Shown: piece after piece, positions 50,087 through 62,041 of the stretch
How the letters are laid out: each line of letters opens with the position of its first letter
Position numbering within the stretch: the stretch's first letter is position 1
NCBI RefSeq assembly: GCF_029395675.1
Contig: NZ_CP115184.1
Coordinates: forward strand, 806,001 to 870,000
Length of the DNA: 64,000 nt
Source of the DNA: Janibacter cremeus
GTDB lineage: Bacteria; Actinomycetota; Actinomycetes; Actinomycetales; Dermatophilaceae
Direction: 5' to 3'
Notes under the pieces: model-generated
Databases searched by the model: none
Told to the model about the DNA's origin: nothing
The model's input: the letters and a program-made list of their open reading frames with translations, nothing else
Translations under genes and position numbers: made by a program

Positions 50087-51358
50087 ATGAGCCGGCGTCA
50101 GTTCCGGCCCCCACCACGGGCCGGTCAGGGCCCCCCGGACGACACCGGGTGCACGATCCTGCACGTCGACATGGACGCCTTCTTCGCCGGGGCCTCCCTG
50201 CTCGCGCGCCCCGACCTCGTCGGGACCCCCGTCATCGTCGGGGGCGGCAACCGCGGTGTCGTCCTCTCCGCGACCTACGAGGCCCGCGCCTTCGGCGTCA
50301 CCTCCGCCATGCCCATGGGCCGGGCCCGCCGGCTGTGCCCGCAGGCGACCATCCTGCCCCCGGACCACGAGCTCTACGCCCGCATCTCGCGGTCGGTGAT
50401 GGCGACCTTCACCGACATCACCCCCTCCGTCGAGCCACTCAGCCTCGACGAGGCCTTCCTCGACGTCGCCGGCGCCGTCCGCCTCATGGGCTCGCCGGCG
50501 ACGATCGCCCAGCGCATCCGCGACACCGTCGCCGACGAGCAGGGGATCACCTGCTCGGTCGGGGTCGCCAGCACCAAGTTCGTCGCCAAGCTCGCCTCGT
50601 CCCTGGCCAAGCCGGACGGCCTCCTCGTCATCCCCGCCGCCGAGGTCGTCACCTTCGTCCAGCAGCTGCCGGTGGCCGCCCTGTGGGGTGTGGGCGACAA
50701 GACGGAGGAGTCCCTGGCCCGGTTGGGCCTGAAGACGGTGGCCGACATCGCCCACACCCCGCGCGAGACCCTCGTGCGCGCCCTCGGGACCGCGACCGGC
50801 ACGCACCTGCACGACCTGGCCTGGGGCCGCGACCCCCGGACCGTCGAGCCCGTCCGCCGGGAGCGCAGCATCGGCAACGAGCGCACCTACGGTCACGACG
50901 TCGACGACCCGCAGGTCGTCCACCGCACCCTCCTCGCCCTGAGCGAGAAGACCGCGAGCCGGCTGCGGGCCGCCGGCCTGGTCGGCCGGACGGTGAGCAT
51001 CAAGGTGCGGTTCGCCGACTTCACGACGATCAGCCGCTCCCGCTCCCTTCGTGACCCGACCGACGTCTCCCGGGACATCGCCGCGATGGCCCGGGACCTC
51101 TACGACGCCCTCGGGCTGCAACGCGCCCGCATCCGACTCGTCGGCGTGCGCGTCGAGCAGCTGAGCGAGGCGGCGTCCACACCGGTGCAGGTCGCCCTCG
51201 ACGAGCCGGAGCACGGGTGGCGCGATGCCGACCGGGCGATCGACCGGGCCAGCGCCCGATTCGGGATCGGCAGCGTGCGTCCGGCGAGCCTGCTGCAGGA
51301 CGGCGACGAACGCCGACGCCACCCACCTACCGCAAGGCCCGGGAGCGACCTAGAATGA
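50087..51358 (+). CDS. dinB: DNA polymerase IV (Y-family)
   Basis: The 423-residue translesion polymerase has the catalytic residues in HVDMDAFFAGASLL, the SLDEAFLDVAG motif (Asp-Glu pair), VGVASTKFVAKLAS, the helix-hairpin-helix thumb region (LGLKTVADIAHT) and a little-finger domain (RSIGNERTYGHD...LRAAGLVGRTVSIKVRF). ATG at 50087 follows the methyltransferase gene by 13 nt. The C-terminal tail after about residue 395 is variable and lacks an obvious QLxLF clamp-binding motif. No SOS box was found directly upstream. Confidence 0.95.
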   Translation: MSRRQFRPPPRAGQGPPDDTGCTILHVDMDAFFAGASLLARPDLVGTPVIVGGGNRGVVLSATYEARAFGVTSAMPMGRARRLCPQATILPPDHELYARISRSVMATFTDITPSVEPLSLDEAFLDVAGAVRLMGSPATIAQRIRDTVADEQGITCSVGVASTKFVAKLASSLAKPDGLLVIPAAEVVTFVQQLPVAALWGVGDKTEESLARLGLKTVADIAHTPRETLVRALGTATGTHLHDLAWGRDPRTVEPVRRERSIGNERTYGHDVDDPQVVHRTLLALSEKTASRLRAAGLVGRTVSIKVRFADFTTISRSRSLRDPTDVSRDIAAMARDLYDALGLQRARIRLVGVRVEQLSEAASTPVQVALDEPEHGWRDADRAIDRASARFGIGSVRPASLLQDGDERRRHPPTARPGSDLE

Positions 51359-51433
51359 ACAGACCATGGCGGGGTACCTGTCGTGGCGACACGGGTCGCC
51401 GGGCCCGTCGGAAGAAGGCGTAGGGAGGTCACC

Positions 51434-51883
51434 GTGGCGCTGTCAGAGCGTGAGCGGCAGATGCTCGAGGAGATGGAAGAGGCCATCCGGGCCGAGGACC
51501 CTCGCTTCGCGTCGCAGATGAAGGGCCGCAGGACGGGGCCTGGCGGGACCGACCGCCGCCGCGTCGCCATCGGTGCCGTCGGCGCGATCGTCGGTCTGGG
51601 GCTGGTCCTGCTGGGGATCAACACGACCTTGTGGATAGGTGTCGCCGGCTTCGTGATCATCGTCGCCGCCGTCGCCTACGCCTTCACCCCCTCGCGCCAG
51701 CCGGCCACGCTCGGCGTCGTCGGTGACGACGGTGCGGTGAAGAAGTCACCGCCCAAGTCCAGGTCCAAGCCGGCCTTCGGCCGCGGCGGCGGGCAGGGGC
51801 GCTCCGGCAGGCATCCGCGCCACGGGACCTTCATGGAGCGGATGGAGCAGCGCTGGGAGGAGCGTCGGCGTCAGGGCTGGTAG
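51434..51883 (+). CDS. DUF3040 family membrane protein
   Basis: The 149-residue actinobacterial protein starts with the highly conserved ALSERERQMLEEMEEAIRAEDPRFASQM, followed by two membrane helices (about 47-65 and 69-88), then a basic, Lys/Arg/Gly-rich tail with FMERMEQRWEERRRQGW. In many actinobacteria it is encoded beside mraZ and the division cluster; that cluster is not visible here. GTG at 51434 is preceded by GGGAGG. The function is unknown. Confidence 0.88.
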   Translation: MALSERERQMLEEMEEAIRAEDPRFASQMKGRRTGPGGTDRRRVAIGAVGAIVGLGLVLLGINTTLWIGVAGFVIIVAAVAYAFTPSRQPATLGVVGDDGAVKKSPPKSRSKPAFGRGGGQGRSGRHPRHGTFMERMEQRWEERRRQGW

Positions 51884-51904
51884 CCGCTGGTCGAGCGACG
51901 CATG

Positions 51905-51941
51905 ACGAAGGGGGCCGGTTCGTGTGAACCGGCCCCTTCGT
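51905..51941. terminator. Bidirectional terminator between DUF3040 and DUF456 genes
   Basis: A 16-bp stem has arms 51905-51921 (with one bulged G) and 51926-51941, and a short GTGT loop. It lies 22 nt after the DUF3040 stop, between convergent genes. Confidence 0.8.
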
Positions 51942-51987
51942 CACGCTCTCGACCGGTGGTCGGTTGGGCAGTGCTGATGAGCCGCAC

Positions 51988-52503
51988 TCAGTGCAGCAGG
52001 ATCCCGATCGTCCAGCTGATCGCGATGGCCAGGGCCGTCGTCAGCTCGATGCCCATGCTGTGCAGGACCCCGCGCAGGGCCGACTTCGTCGCGGACCAGG
52101 CCCGGTCGAGCTGGTGGAAGCGCAGGTACTCCGCCGCGAAGATCCCCGCGACGAAGCCGATCGGCAGGCCGAGCAGCGGGATGACGACGACGCCGACGAC
52201 GGCGCCGACGACGCCGAGGAGCAGGGTCAGCCCGCCGACGCCCTCACGCTTCATCCGGCGTCCGGGGATGAGCAGCTGCAGGCTGACCCCGGTCAGGTAC
52301 AGCACGAGGGCCACCCCGAAGGTGAGCCACGCGAGGGTGCCACCGGTGTCGATGGCCCAGAGCAGGACCGCCCCGACGCACAGCAGCAGACCGGGCAGGA
52401 CCGGCAGCACGATGCCGATGACCCCGACGACGTAGATCGCGACAGCGATCAGCAGGCCGAAGCCGATCGGATCGGGGGCGGCCTGGGCCGCCAGGGTCAT
52501 CAC
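51988..52503 (-). CDS. DUF456 family membrane protein
   Basis: The 171-residue protein has several predicted helices and the family segments IAVAIYVVGVIGIVLPVLPGLLLCVGAVLLWAI and GVGGLTLLLGVVGAVVGVVVIPLLGLPIGFVAGIFAAEYLRF, with the Gly/Pro-rich motifs of DUF456. The protein has no assigned function. The start is GTG at 52503 or ATG at 52500. It is convergent with the DUF3040 gene across a strong terminator and lies 18 nt downstream of the zinc-ribbon gene. Confidence 0.85.
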   Translation of the reverse strand: MMTLAAQAAPDPIGFGLLIAVAIYVVGVIGIVLPVLPGLLLCVGAVLLWAIDTGGTLAWLTFGVALVLYLTGVSLQLLIPGRRMKREGVGGLTLLLGVVGAVVGVVVIPLLGLPIGFVAGIFAAEYLRFHQLDRAWSATKSALRGVLHSMGIELTTALAIAISWTIGILLH

Positions 52504-52521
52504 GAGGTGGTGTGCCGAGCG

Positions 52522-52743
52522 TCAGCGCTCTTCGACGGGCGCCGACGCCGGGACCTCTTCGAGCCGCGAGGACTCGTCCTCGATCTCGGCGAGGTCCTTC
52601 AGTGCAGGGATGTGCTCCCGCCCGTGGTGGGCGCAGAAGAGCAGCTCCCCGCCCGCGTGGAGGCGGGCGCGCACATAGGCCTTGGCGCCGCAGCGGTCGC
52701 AGCGGTCGGCTGCGGTCAAGGGGCTGGCCAGGGTCGCGTTCAC
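52522..52743 (-). CDS. Small zinc-ribbon protein (DUF7455-like)
   Basis: The 73-residue protein has CDRCGAKAYVRARLHAGGELLFCAHHGREH, a CxxC...CxxH zinc ribbon, followed by an acidic tail. This small family is widespread in actinobacteria, typically near sigma factor or topoisomerase genes. GTG at 52743 is preceded by GAGG. It is divergent from the topoisomerase B gene; the two share the 256-nt intergenic region. Function unknown. Confidence 0.75.
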   Translation of the reverse strand: MNATLASPLTAADRCDRCGAKAYVRARLHAGGELLFCAHHGREHIPALKDLAEIEDESSRLEEVPASAPVEER

Positions 52744-52951
52744 GTGTGCCTCATTTCCTACGTCTGTAACCGTGGACGTCAGTGCCAACAGTCAAACACG
52801 CCGAGGGCTTCCCGCGAAGCACCCGGATCCCACGGCGTGACTGATGACACACAGCCGTGACCTGGCCGACATGGCCAGGGGGCCGGCATCGCGTCCCGAC
52901 CGGCGCGACACCACGGGCCGGAACCTCCCCGGTCGCGCCCGTGGGGCGGAC

Positions 52952-52957
52952 TACCCT
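52952..52957 (+). promoter_or_regulatory. Candidate -10 of the topoisomerase B gene
   Basis: TACCCT at 52952-52957 lies 42 nt before the GTG at 53000, with AAGGA at 52983-52987 in between. It is the best -10-like element in the 256-nt gap (52744-52999), which otherwise shows no gene. Confidence 0.35.
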
Positions 52958-52999
52958 GCGGACAAGACCCCGCCCCGACGAGAAGGACCGGCCCACCTC

Positions 53000-55135
<2,136 letters not shown>

Positions 55136-55259
55136 CCCTCGGCGCCGGAGAAGTCGCGTCGGCGTGTCGCCCCATCAGCAGTTGCGTCGTGGAAGGATGC
55201 GGACCACGGTTGGGGGATCGGTGCGTGACCGCGCACCCGGAGCCAGGGAGGTCGGTCCC

Positions 55260-56696
55260 ATGTCCGAGGTCACTTCGGAGCGTGCCGTCGACGGGGCGGG
55301 CGAGCTCAAGCGGGTCATGGGGCCCAAGCTCCTGCTGCTCTTCATCGTCGGTGACATCCTCGGTACCGGTGTCTACGCGCTCACGGGAGAGGTCGCCGGC
55401 GAGGTCGGCGGCGCCGCCTGGGCGCCCTTCCTCGTGGCCTTCGCGGTCGCGACGCTGACCGCCTTCTCCTACCTGGAGCTGGTGACGAAGTACCCCGCAG
55501 CCGGCGGGGCGGCGACCTTCATCCACAAGGCCTTCGGGATCCACTTCGTGACCTTCATCGTGGCCTTCGCCGTGATGGCCTCGGGCATCACCTCCGCCTC
55601 CACCGCGTCGCGGGCCTTCGCCGGCTTCCTCCGGGACGGGCTGCAGGCGAGCTGGGGCGACAGCTCTCCCGCGCTGCTCATCATCGCCCTGGGCTTCATG
55701 ACCGTGATCGGCCTGATCAACCTGCGTGGTGTCGGTGAGAGCGTCAAGGCCAATGTGGTGCTCACCCTCGTGGAGCTGTCCGGTCTGCTGATGATCATCT
55801 TCATCGGTCTGTACGCCATGTTCCAGGGCCGGGCGGACTTCTCCCGGGTCGTCGTCTTCGAGAGCCCCGACGAGAAGGGCACCTTCCTCGCGATCACCAC
55901 GGCCACGGCGCTGGCGTTCTTCGCGATGATCGGCTTCGAGGACTCGGTCAACATGGCCGAGGAGACCACCAACCCCTCCCGGGACTTCCCGAAGATGATG
56001 CTCACCGGCCTCGGTCTCGCTGCCGTGATCTACACGCTCGTCTCGGTCACCGCGGTCGCGCTCGTCCCCGTGGGGGACCTCGTCGGTGGGGAGCGCTCGG
56101 CACTGACCCAGGTGGTCGCGGTCGGGGCACCGGACGTGCCGTTCGACCAGATCTTCCCGTGGATCGGGATGTTCGCCGTGGCCAACACGGCGTTGATCAA
56201 CATGCTCATGGCCTCGCGCCTCGTCTACGGCATGGCCAAGCAGGAGGTGCTCCCGCCCGTGCTCGGACGGGTGCACGCGAGCCGGCGGACGCCGTGGGTG
56301 GCCATCATCTTCACCACCCTGGTCTCCTACGCCCTGATCACCTACGTGACCCTCGACAGTGCCTCGGAGGTCGTCGCCCTGCTCGGTGGCACCACCGCGC
56401 TGCTCCTGCTGGTCGTCTTCGTCATCGTCAACGCCGCCGTGCTCGTGCTGCGCAAGGACCACGTCGAGCACAAGCACTTCATCGCCCCGTGGGGTCTGCC
56501 GATCGTCGCCGCCGTGACCAGCGCCTTCCTCGTCGGCCCGTGGGCCCGCAGCCCCGAGCAGCAGCAGCAGTACGTCATCGCCGGTGGCCTGCTCCTGCTC
56601 GGCATCGTCCTGTGGGCGATCACCTGGTTCATCAACCGCGCGGTGTACGCCAAGCGCACCTTCATCCGCGACCCGGAGCACATCGACCACGAGTGA
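55260..56696 (+). CDS. APC-superfamily amino-acid permease
   Basis: The 478-residue transporter has about twelve predicted helices. Family elements are KLLLLFIVGDILGTGVYALTGEVAGEVGG (the GDILGTGVY segment of helix 1), FSYLELVTKYPAAGGAATF, and FFAMIGFEDSVNMAEETTNPSRDFPK, which corresponds to the cationic-amino-acid-transporter loop. Proton-coupled amino-acid uptake is the likely role; the specific substrate cannot be fixed. ATG at 55260 is preceded by AGGGAGG. It lies between the convergent topoisomerase subunit genes. Confidence 0.9.
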   Translation: MSEVTSERAVDGAGELKRVMGPKLLLLFIVGDILGTGVYALTGEVAGEVGGAAWAPFLVAFAVATLTAFSYLELVTKYPAAGGAATFIHKAFGIHFVTFIVAFAVMASGITSASTASRAFAGFLRDGLQASWGDSSPALLIIALGFMTVIGLINLRGVGESVKANVVLTLVELSGLLMIIFIGLYAMFQGRADFSRVVVFESPDEKGTFLAITTATALAFFAMIGFEDSVNMAEETTNPSRDFPKMMLTGLGLAAVIYTLVSVTAVALVPVGDLVGGERSALTQVVAVGAPDVPFDQIFPWIGMFAVANTALINMLMASRLVYGMAKQEVLPPVLGRVHASRRTPWVAIIFTTLVSYALITYVTLDSASEVVALLGGTTALLLLVVFVIVNAAVLVLRKDHVEHKHFIAPWGLPIVAAVTSAFLVGPWARSPEQQQQYVIAGGLLLLGIVLWAITWFINRAVYAKRTFIRDPEHIDHE

Positions 56697-56701
56697 CCAC
56701 C

Positions 56702-56741
56702 CCCGGGGGCTCACGGTCGCTGGGCGACCTGCGCCCCCGGG
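56702..56741. terminator. Two-tier hairpin terminator between APC permease and topoisomerase A genes
   Basis: An outer 9-bp stem, CCCGGGGGC (56702-56710) with GCCCCCGGG (56733-56741), encloses an inner 6-bp stem, GGTCGC (56715-56720) with GCGACC (56724-56729). It starts 5 nt after the permease stop and lies between convergent genes. Confidence 0.75.
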
Positions 56742-56775
56742 ACCCCCCCCGAACACCGACTCCACCCGTTGTGGG

Positions 56776-59211
56776 TCAGAGCGAGCCGATGCCCCCGATG
56801 ACGGCGCCGGCCGGGACGCCGGAGCCGTCGCGGCGGCCCTCGGGCTCCGGGAGGGTGATCGCGACGCCGTTGGGCTGCGCGGCGCGCGCGCCGGCCCGAC
56901 CGACCCAGGCGAGCAGCAGTGCGTCCTCCCCCTTGAGGAAGCGGTGGGCGCGCACGCCGCCGGTGGCACGGCCCTTGCGCGGGTACTCGGCGAAGGGGGT
57001 GGCCTTCCACGCGCCGGCATCGGTGCCGGGCAGCGAGTCGCTGGACCCGGAGACGGTGACGACGATGTTGTCGAGCGACGGGTCGACGGCGCCGAAGAAG
57101 ACGACCGAGGCGCCGTCCGTCAGGCGCACGCCCGCGACGCCCCCGCCCGAGCGCCCCTGGGGGCGCACGTCCGCGGCGGGGAAGTGCAGCAGGCTCGCCT
57201 GGGAGGTGACGAAGACCAGCTCCTCCTCGCCCGTCGCCAGCTCGACCGCACCGACGACGTGGTCGCCGTCCTTGAGCGAGATGCACTCCCAGGAGTGGCC
57301 CTTGGGGTACTCGGTCGTGACCCGCTTGACGACACCGTGGGCGGTGCCCAGGGCCAGGCCGGGGGAGTCCGGGGAGAGGCTGGTCAGGGTCAGCGCCCGC
57401 TCGTCACCGGGCAGGTCGACGTAGGCCGCCAGCGGGGCACCACCGGAGAGGGTGGGCGCGCCGTTGGAGGGCGGCAGCGTCGGCAGCTCCAGCGCGCCCA
57501 GCCGCACCATCCGGCCCGCGGAGGTGACCACGGCGACCTCACCGCGCGCGGTGGTGCGCACCGCCGCCACGACCGCGTCGTGCTTGGCACGCGCGCCCTC
57601 CCGGCTGAGCGGCTCGTCGTCGCTGGTGCGGGCGAGCAGGCCGGTGCTCGACAGCAGCACCCAGCACGGGTCGTCGGCGACCTCGAGCGGGGTGCTGGCG
57701 GTGGCCGGGGCACCGGCGGACTCGAGCAGGACCGTGCGGCGCGGGTCGCCGTGCTTCTTGGCGACGTCGGCCAGCTCGCTGGAGATCAGCCTGGTCAGCA
57801 CCTTCTCGTCGCCGAGGATCTCCTCGAGCTCGGCGATGGCGGCCCGCAGCTCCTCCTGCTCCTTCTCCAGCTCGATGCGGGAGAACTTCGTCAGCCGCCG
57901 CAGCTGCAGGTCGAGGATGTAGGTCGCCTGCGGCTCCGAGAGGTCGAAGACGCTGCGCAGGCGCTCCCGGGCCGTCGTCGCGTCGTCGCTGGAGCGGATG
58001 ACCTGGATGACCTCGTCGATGTCGAGGATCGCGACGAGGAGCCCCTCGACGAGGTGCAGTCGCTCGCGCCGCTTGGCCAGCCTGTGCTCCGTGCGGCGCA
58101 GCACGACCTGCCGACGGAAGTCGACGTAGACGGTGAGCAGCTCCTTCAGGCCCATCGTCCGCGGCCGGCCGTCGACGAGTGCGACGTTGTTGATGGAGAA
58201 GGAGTCCTCCATCGGCGTGAGCTTGTAGAGCTTCTCGAGCACGGCCTCGGGGTTGAAGCCGTTCTTGATCTCGATGACCAGCTGCATGCCCGAGGAGCGG
58301 TCCGTGAGGTCCTTGACGTCGGCGATGCCCTGCAGCTTCTTGGACTGGACGGCGTCCTTGATCTTCTCGATGACCTTCTCGGGGCCGATGAGGTAGGGCA
58401 GCTCGGTGACGATGATGCCCTGGCGGCGCGGCGAGACCTTCTCGATCCGGGTCGTCGCCCGGGTGCGGAAGCTCCCGCGCCCGGTGAGGTAGGCGTCACG
58501 GATCCCCTCGAGCCCGACGATGCGGCCACCGCCGGGCAGGTCGGGCCCCGGCACGAACTTCATCAGGTCGTCCAGGCTGGCGTCGGGGTGGACCAGCAGG
58601 TGTCGCGCCGCGCCGATGACCTCGACCAGGTTGTGCGGCGGCATGTTCGTCGCCATGCCCACGGCGATGCCGGTGGTGCCGTTGACCAGCAGGTTGGGGT
58701 AGGCCGAGGGGAGGACGTCCGGCTGGAGGAGCTGGTCGTCGTAGTTGGGGACGAAGGGGACCGTGTCCTCGTCCAGACCGGTGACCATGAGCAGGGCGGC
58801 CGGGGCCATCCGGGCCTCGGTGTACCGGCTGGCGGCCGGCCCGTCGTCGAGGGAGCCGAAGTTGCCGTGCCCGTCGACGAGCGGCACCCGCATCGAGAAC
58901 GGCTGGGCCAGGCGCACGAGCGCGTCATAGATCGCCGAGTCCCCGTGCGGGTGGTACTTGCCCATGACCTCACCGACGACGCGGGAGGACTTGACGTGAC
59001 CGCGCTCGGGCCGCAGACCCATCTCGCTCATGGCGTAGAGGATCCGGCGGTGGACCGGCTTGAGCCCGTCGCGGGCGTCCGGCAGGGCGCGCGCGTGGAT
59101 GACCGAGTAGCTGTACTCGAGGAAGGCGTTGCGCATCTCGTCCGCGACGTCGATGTCGACGATCCGCTCGGGGACCTCGGGTCGGGGGGCGGGCGCGGAT
59201 CGGCGGGCCAT
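56776..59211 (-). CDS. parC: Type IIA DNA topoisomerase, breakage-reunion (A) subunit, ParC/GyrA-like
   Basis: The 811-residue subunit cuts and rejoins DNA. The catalytic Tyr is Y130 in [10 protein letters not shown]. The quinolone region reads [15 protein letters not shown] with Ser92 and Asp96, the usual sensitive residues. The C-terminal half has the beta-pinwheel repeats and includes QGRSGGGV, an imperfect GyrA-box. The full GyrA-box is usually needed for negative supercoiling, so this is more likely topo IV. ATG at 59211 follows AGGAG with 11-nt spacing. It is divergent from the GNAT fusion gene. Confidence 0.9.
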   Translation of the reverse strand: MARRSAPAPRPEVPERIVDIDVADEMRNAFLEYSYSVIHARALPDARDGLKPVHRRILYAMSEMGLRPERGHVKSSRVVGEVMGKYHPHGDSAIYDALVRLAQPFSMRVPLVDGHGNFGSLDDGPAASRYTEARMAPAALLMVTGLDEDTVPFVPNYDDQLLQPDVLPSAYPNLLVNGTTGIAVGMATNMPPHNLVEVIGAARHLLVHPDASLDDLMKFVPGPDLPGGGRIVGLEGIRDAYLTGRGSFRTRATTRIEKVSPRRQGIIVTELPYLIGPEKVIEKIKDAVQSKKLQGIADVKDLTDRSSGMQLVIEIKNGFNPEAVLEKLYKLTPMEDSFSINNVALVDGRPRTMGLKELLTVYVDFRRQVVLRRTEHRLAKRRERLHLVEGLLVAILDIDEVIQVIRSSDDATTARERLRSVFDLSEPQATYILDLQLRRLTKFSRIELEKEQEELRAAIAELEEILGDEKVLTRLISSELADVAKKHGDPRRTVLLESAGAPATASTPLEVADDPCWVLLSSTGLLARTSDDEPLSREGARAKHDAVVAAVRTTARGEVAVVTSAGRMVRLGALELPTLPPSNGAPTLSGGAPLAAYVDLPGDERALTLTSLSPDSPGLALGTAHGVVKRVTTEYPKGHSWECISLKDGDHVVGAVELATGEEELVFVTSQASLLHFPAADVRPQGRSGGGVAGVRLTDGASVVFFGAVDPSLDNIVVTVSGSSDSLPGTDAGAWKATPFAEYPRKGRATGGVRAHRFLKGEDALLLAWVGRAGARAAQPNGVAITLPEPEGRRDGSGVPAGAVIGGIGSL

Positions 59212-59335
59212 GCTGGCAGTGGACTCCTGGTCAGGGACGGGGTGACGACCTTCCCATCCTCACCCCTGCGGGCCCGCGAGGGTGGTTGCGACACACATCC
59301 GGGCGCGGACGCCCCCGTCTGGCAGGATTGACGAC

Positions 59336-62020
59336 ATGACGCAGCTCCCACCGGGATACCCGGTGCTGGCGGAGGCCGACGTCGTCCTGCGGGACGGCTC
59401 GGTCTGCAGGTTGCGACCGATCAAGCCCTCGGACGCCGATGCGATCCGCCGGTTCCACGCCGGCCAGTCCGACGAGTCGATCTACCTGCGCTTCTTCGCC
59501 CCGATGCGCAACCTCAGCGACCGGGACATCAAGCGCTTCACGGAGGTCGACTACCACGACCGGATGGCGTTGGTCGCGACGATCCGCGACGAGATCATCG
59601 GCATCGGCCGCTACGACCGGGTCACCGAGCACAGCGCCGAGGTCGCCTTCAACATCTCCGACCACTACCACGGCAAGGGCGTCGGGTCGGTCCTGCTCGA
59701 GCACCTCGCCGCGCTCGCCTACCACCGGGACATCGAGGCCTTCGAGGCGGAGGTGCTCCCGCACAACCGCAAGATGCTCTCGGTCTTCGCCGACGCCGGC
59801 TACCAGGTCAGCCGGCACATCGAGGACGGCATCGTCTCGCTGCACTTCGACATCGAGCCGACGGCGGAGTCGCTGTCGGTGCGCTTCGCCCGCGAGCACC
59901 GCGCGGAGTCGCAGAGCGTGCGCGCGATGCTCCATCCCGCCTCGGTCGCCGTCATCGGCGCCAGCCGTCGCGAGCGCGCGATCGGCCACCAGGTCCTCAA
60001 GCACATCCTCGTCGGCGAGTTCACGGGTGAGGTGCACGCCGTCAACCCCAACGCCGACACCGTCCTGGGCGTGGACGCGGTGCGCTCGATCACCGACCTG
60101 CCCGACGGCGCGGAGCTCGCGGTCGTCGCCATCCCGGCGGAGGAGGTCCTCCCGGTCGTCGCCGAGTGCGCCGCCGCCGGGGTGAAGACGCTGCTGATCA
60201 TCTCCTCGGGCTTCGCCGAGGTCGGGGAGGAGGGGACCCGGCTGCAGCAGGAGGTCCTGCGGCTGGCCCGCTCGCACGGGATGCGCGTCGTCGGCCCCAA
60301 CTCCTTCGGCCTGATCAACAACGACCCCTCGGTCAGCCTCAACGCGACCCTCGCCACGACGATCCCGCACCCGGGGCACCTCGGGCTGTTCTCGCAGAGC
60401 GGTGCCCTGGCGATCGCGAACCTCGACTCGGCCGCCCGCCGCAACCTGGGGATCTCGGTCTTCGCCTCCGCGGGCAACCGGGTCGACGTCTCCGGCAACG
60501 ACCTGATGCAGTACTGGGTCGACGACGAGCGCACCCACGCCGTCGGGCTGTACCTGGAGTCCATGGGCAACCCGCGCAAGTTCTCCCGGATCGCCCGCCA
60601 CCTGGCCGCCAACAAGCCGGTCATCGTCGTCAAGGCATCCTCCGCGAGCTACGGCGTGCCGCCCGGTCACCGCGTGCGCCAGCCGAAGGTCAAGCCGCAC
60701 GCCTACACCGCCATGCTCGACCAGGCGGGTGTCATCCGCTGCGAGAACGTCCACCAGATGTTCGACGTGGCCCAGCTGCTCGTCCACCAGCCGTTGCCCA
60801 GGGGGCGGCGCGTCGCGGTCGTCGGCAACTCCAGCCAGCTGGCCGCCCTCTCCGCGGACAACGCGACCTCCCGTGGCCTCGAGGTCGTGCACGGACCCAC
60901 GGCCGTGCGCACCGAGGCCACCGCCCAGGAGTTCCGTGAGGCCGTCGACGCCGCCTTCGACGACCCCGAGGTGGACTCGGTGATCACCTGCTTCATCCCT
61001 CCCGTCGGCGCCCTCGACCAGGAGGTGGTCGACGCCCTTCGCCATGCGGCCTCGCACTCCGACAAGCCGTGCGTCGCCACCCTGCTCGGGATGCGCGGCG
61101 TCGACACCGGCAGCGAGAACGCCTACTTCGCCCACGAGTGGGGCGAGGTCGCGGAGGGCCAGCCACGTCAGGCCATCCCGCTGTACCCGATGCCCGAGGA
61201 GGCCATCCGCGCCCTCGCCGCGGCCACCAACTACGGGCAGTGGCGCACCAAGGACAAGGGCGAGACCGTCGTGCGCGACGGCATCGACCGCTGGGCGGTG
61301 CGCGCGCTGCTCGACCGGGTCCTCGAGGAGGACCCCGAGGGACGGGCGCTGACCAGCGGCGAGGCGCAGGAGCTGCTCGCGGGCTACGGCATCCCGGTGT
61401 GGCCGCGGCACGAGGTGGCTTCCGCGGACGAGGCGGTCGCCGCGGCCGAGGCCGTCGGCTACCCCGTCGTGGTCAAGTCCCTCTCGCCGCTCGTGCGTGG
61501 CCAGGCCGTGCTCGAGGGCATCCGGGTGGACCTGCACGACGAGGCCTCCGTGCGGGCGGCCTTCGAGACGATGGACCGGCGCCTGGCGCCGATGGACGCC
61601 AACTACTTCGTCGTGCAGCGGATGGCCGGCCCAGGTGTCTCCACCGTGCTCTCGACCGTCGAGGACCCGCTCTTCGGGCCCGTGGTCTCGTTCAGCATCG
61701 CGGGGGCACCGACGACGATGCTCGACGACGTCGCCTACCGGATCCCGCCCCTGACCGACATCGACGTCAGCGAGCTCATCGACGAGATCAAGTCGGCCCC
61801 GCTGCTGCACGGCCACCGCGGGTCGACGCCGGTCGACCGGGCCGCGTTGGAGGACATCCTCGGTCGCCTGTCGTTGATGTCGGACGACTTCCTCGAGCTG
61901 TCCTCCGTCGAGCTCAACCCCGTCATCGCGCACCCGGACGGGGCGACGGTGCTCGGGGCGGAGATCCTCATCGCGCCCGCCCAGCGGCGGACCGACCCCG
62001 GCGCTCGGAGCCTGACCTGA
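59336..62020 (+). CDS. GNAT acetyltransferase fused to NDP-forming acyl-CoA synthetase-like domains (Pat-like)
   Basis: The 894-residue protein starts with a GNAT domain (about 20-170; LRPIKPSDADAIRRF and VAFNISDHYHGKGVGSVLLEHL with the acetyl-CoA loop). A CoA-binding domain (about 200-330; VAVIGASRRERAIGHQVL), a succinyl-CoA-ligase-like domain (about 340-500; LFSQSGALA) and an ATP-grasp domain follow (about 680-880). The active-site His of true acyl-CoA synthetases (HTGxLAG) is not clear here, which fits protein acetyltransferases of the PatZ type. Lysine acetylation of metabolic enzymes is the likely role. The order GNAT-first is opposite to E. coli PatZ. CAGGAT ends 7 nt before the ATG. 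Confidence 0.88.
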   Translation: MTQLPPGYPVLAEADVVLRDGSVCRLRPIKPSDADAIRRFHAGQSDESIYLRFFAPMRNLSDRDIKRFTEVDYHDRMALVATIRDEIIGIGRYDRVTEHSAEVAFNISDHYHGKGVGSVLLEHLAALAYHRDIEAFEAEVLPHNRKMLSVFADAGYQVSRHIEDGIVSLHFDIEPTAESLSVRFAREHRAESQSVRAMLHPASVAVIGASRRERAIGHQVLKHILVGEFTGEVHAVNPNADTVLGVDAVRSITDLPDGAELAVVAIPAEEVLPVVAECAAAGVKTLLIISSGFAEVGEEGTRLQQEVLRLARSHGMRVVGPNSFGLINNDPSVSLNATLATTIPHPGHLGLFSQSGALAIANLDSAARRNLGISVFASAGNRVDVSGNDLMQYWVDDERTHAVGLYLESMGNPRKFSRIARHLAANKPVIVVKASSASYGVPPGHRVRQPKVKPHAYTAMLDQAGVIRCENVHQMFDVAQLLVHQPLPRGRRVAVVGNSSQLAALSADNATSRGLEVVHGPTAVRTEATAQEFREAVDAAFDDPEVDSVITCFIPPVGALDQEVVDALRHAASHSDKPCVATLLGMRGVDTGSENAYFAHEWGEVAEGQPRQAIPLYPMPEEAIRALAAATNYGQWRTKDKGETVVRDGIDRWAVRALLDRVLEEDPEGRALTSGEAQELLAGYGIPVWPRHEVASADEAVAAAEAVGYPVVVKSLSPLVRGQAVLEGIRVDLHDEASVRAAFETMDRRLAPMDANYFVVQRMAGPGVSTVLSTVEDPLFGPVVSFSIAGAPTTMLDDVAYRIPPLTDIDVSELIDEIKSAPLLHGHRGSTPVDRAALEDILGRLSLMSDDFLELSSVELNPVIAHPDGATVLGAEILIAPAQRRTDPGARSLT

Positions 62021-62041
62021 CGCTGGGGCACAATGGCCGTC

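Noticed and set aside
52844..52999. 156-nt N-terminal extension of the topoisomerase B gene
   Set aside because: Arg/Pro/Asp-rich, overlaps the likely promoter, and the ParE family starts at about the GTG at 53000.
56584..59331. Long plus-strand frame opposite the topoisomerase A gene
   Set aside because: Low-complexity shadow; the minus-strand protein has the catalytic Tyr and all family motifs.
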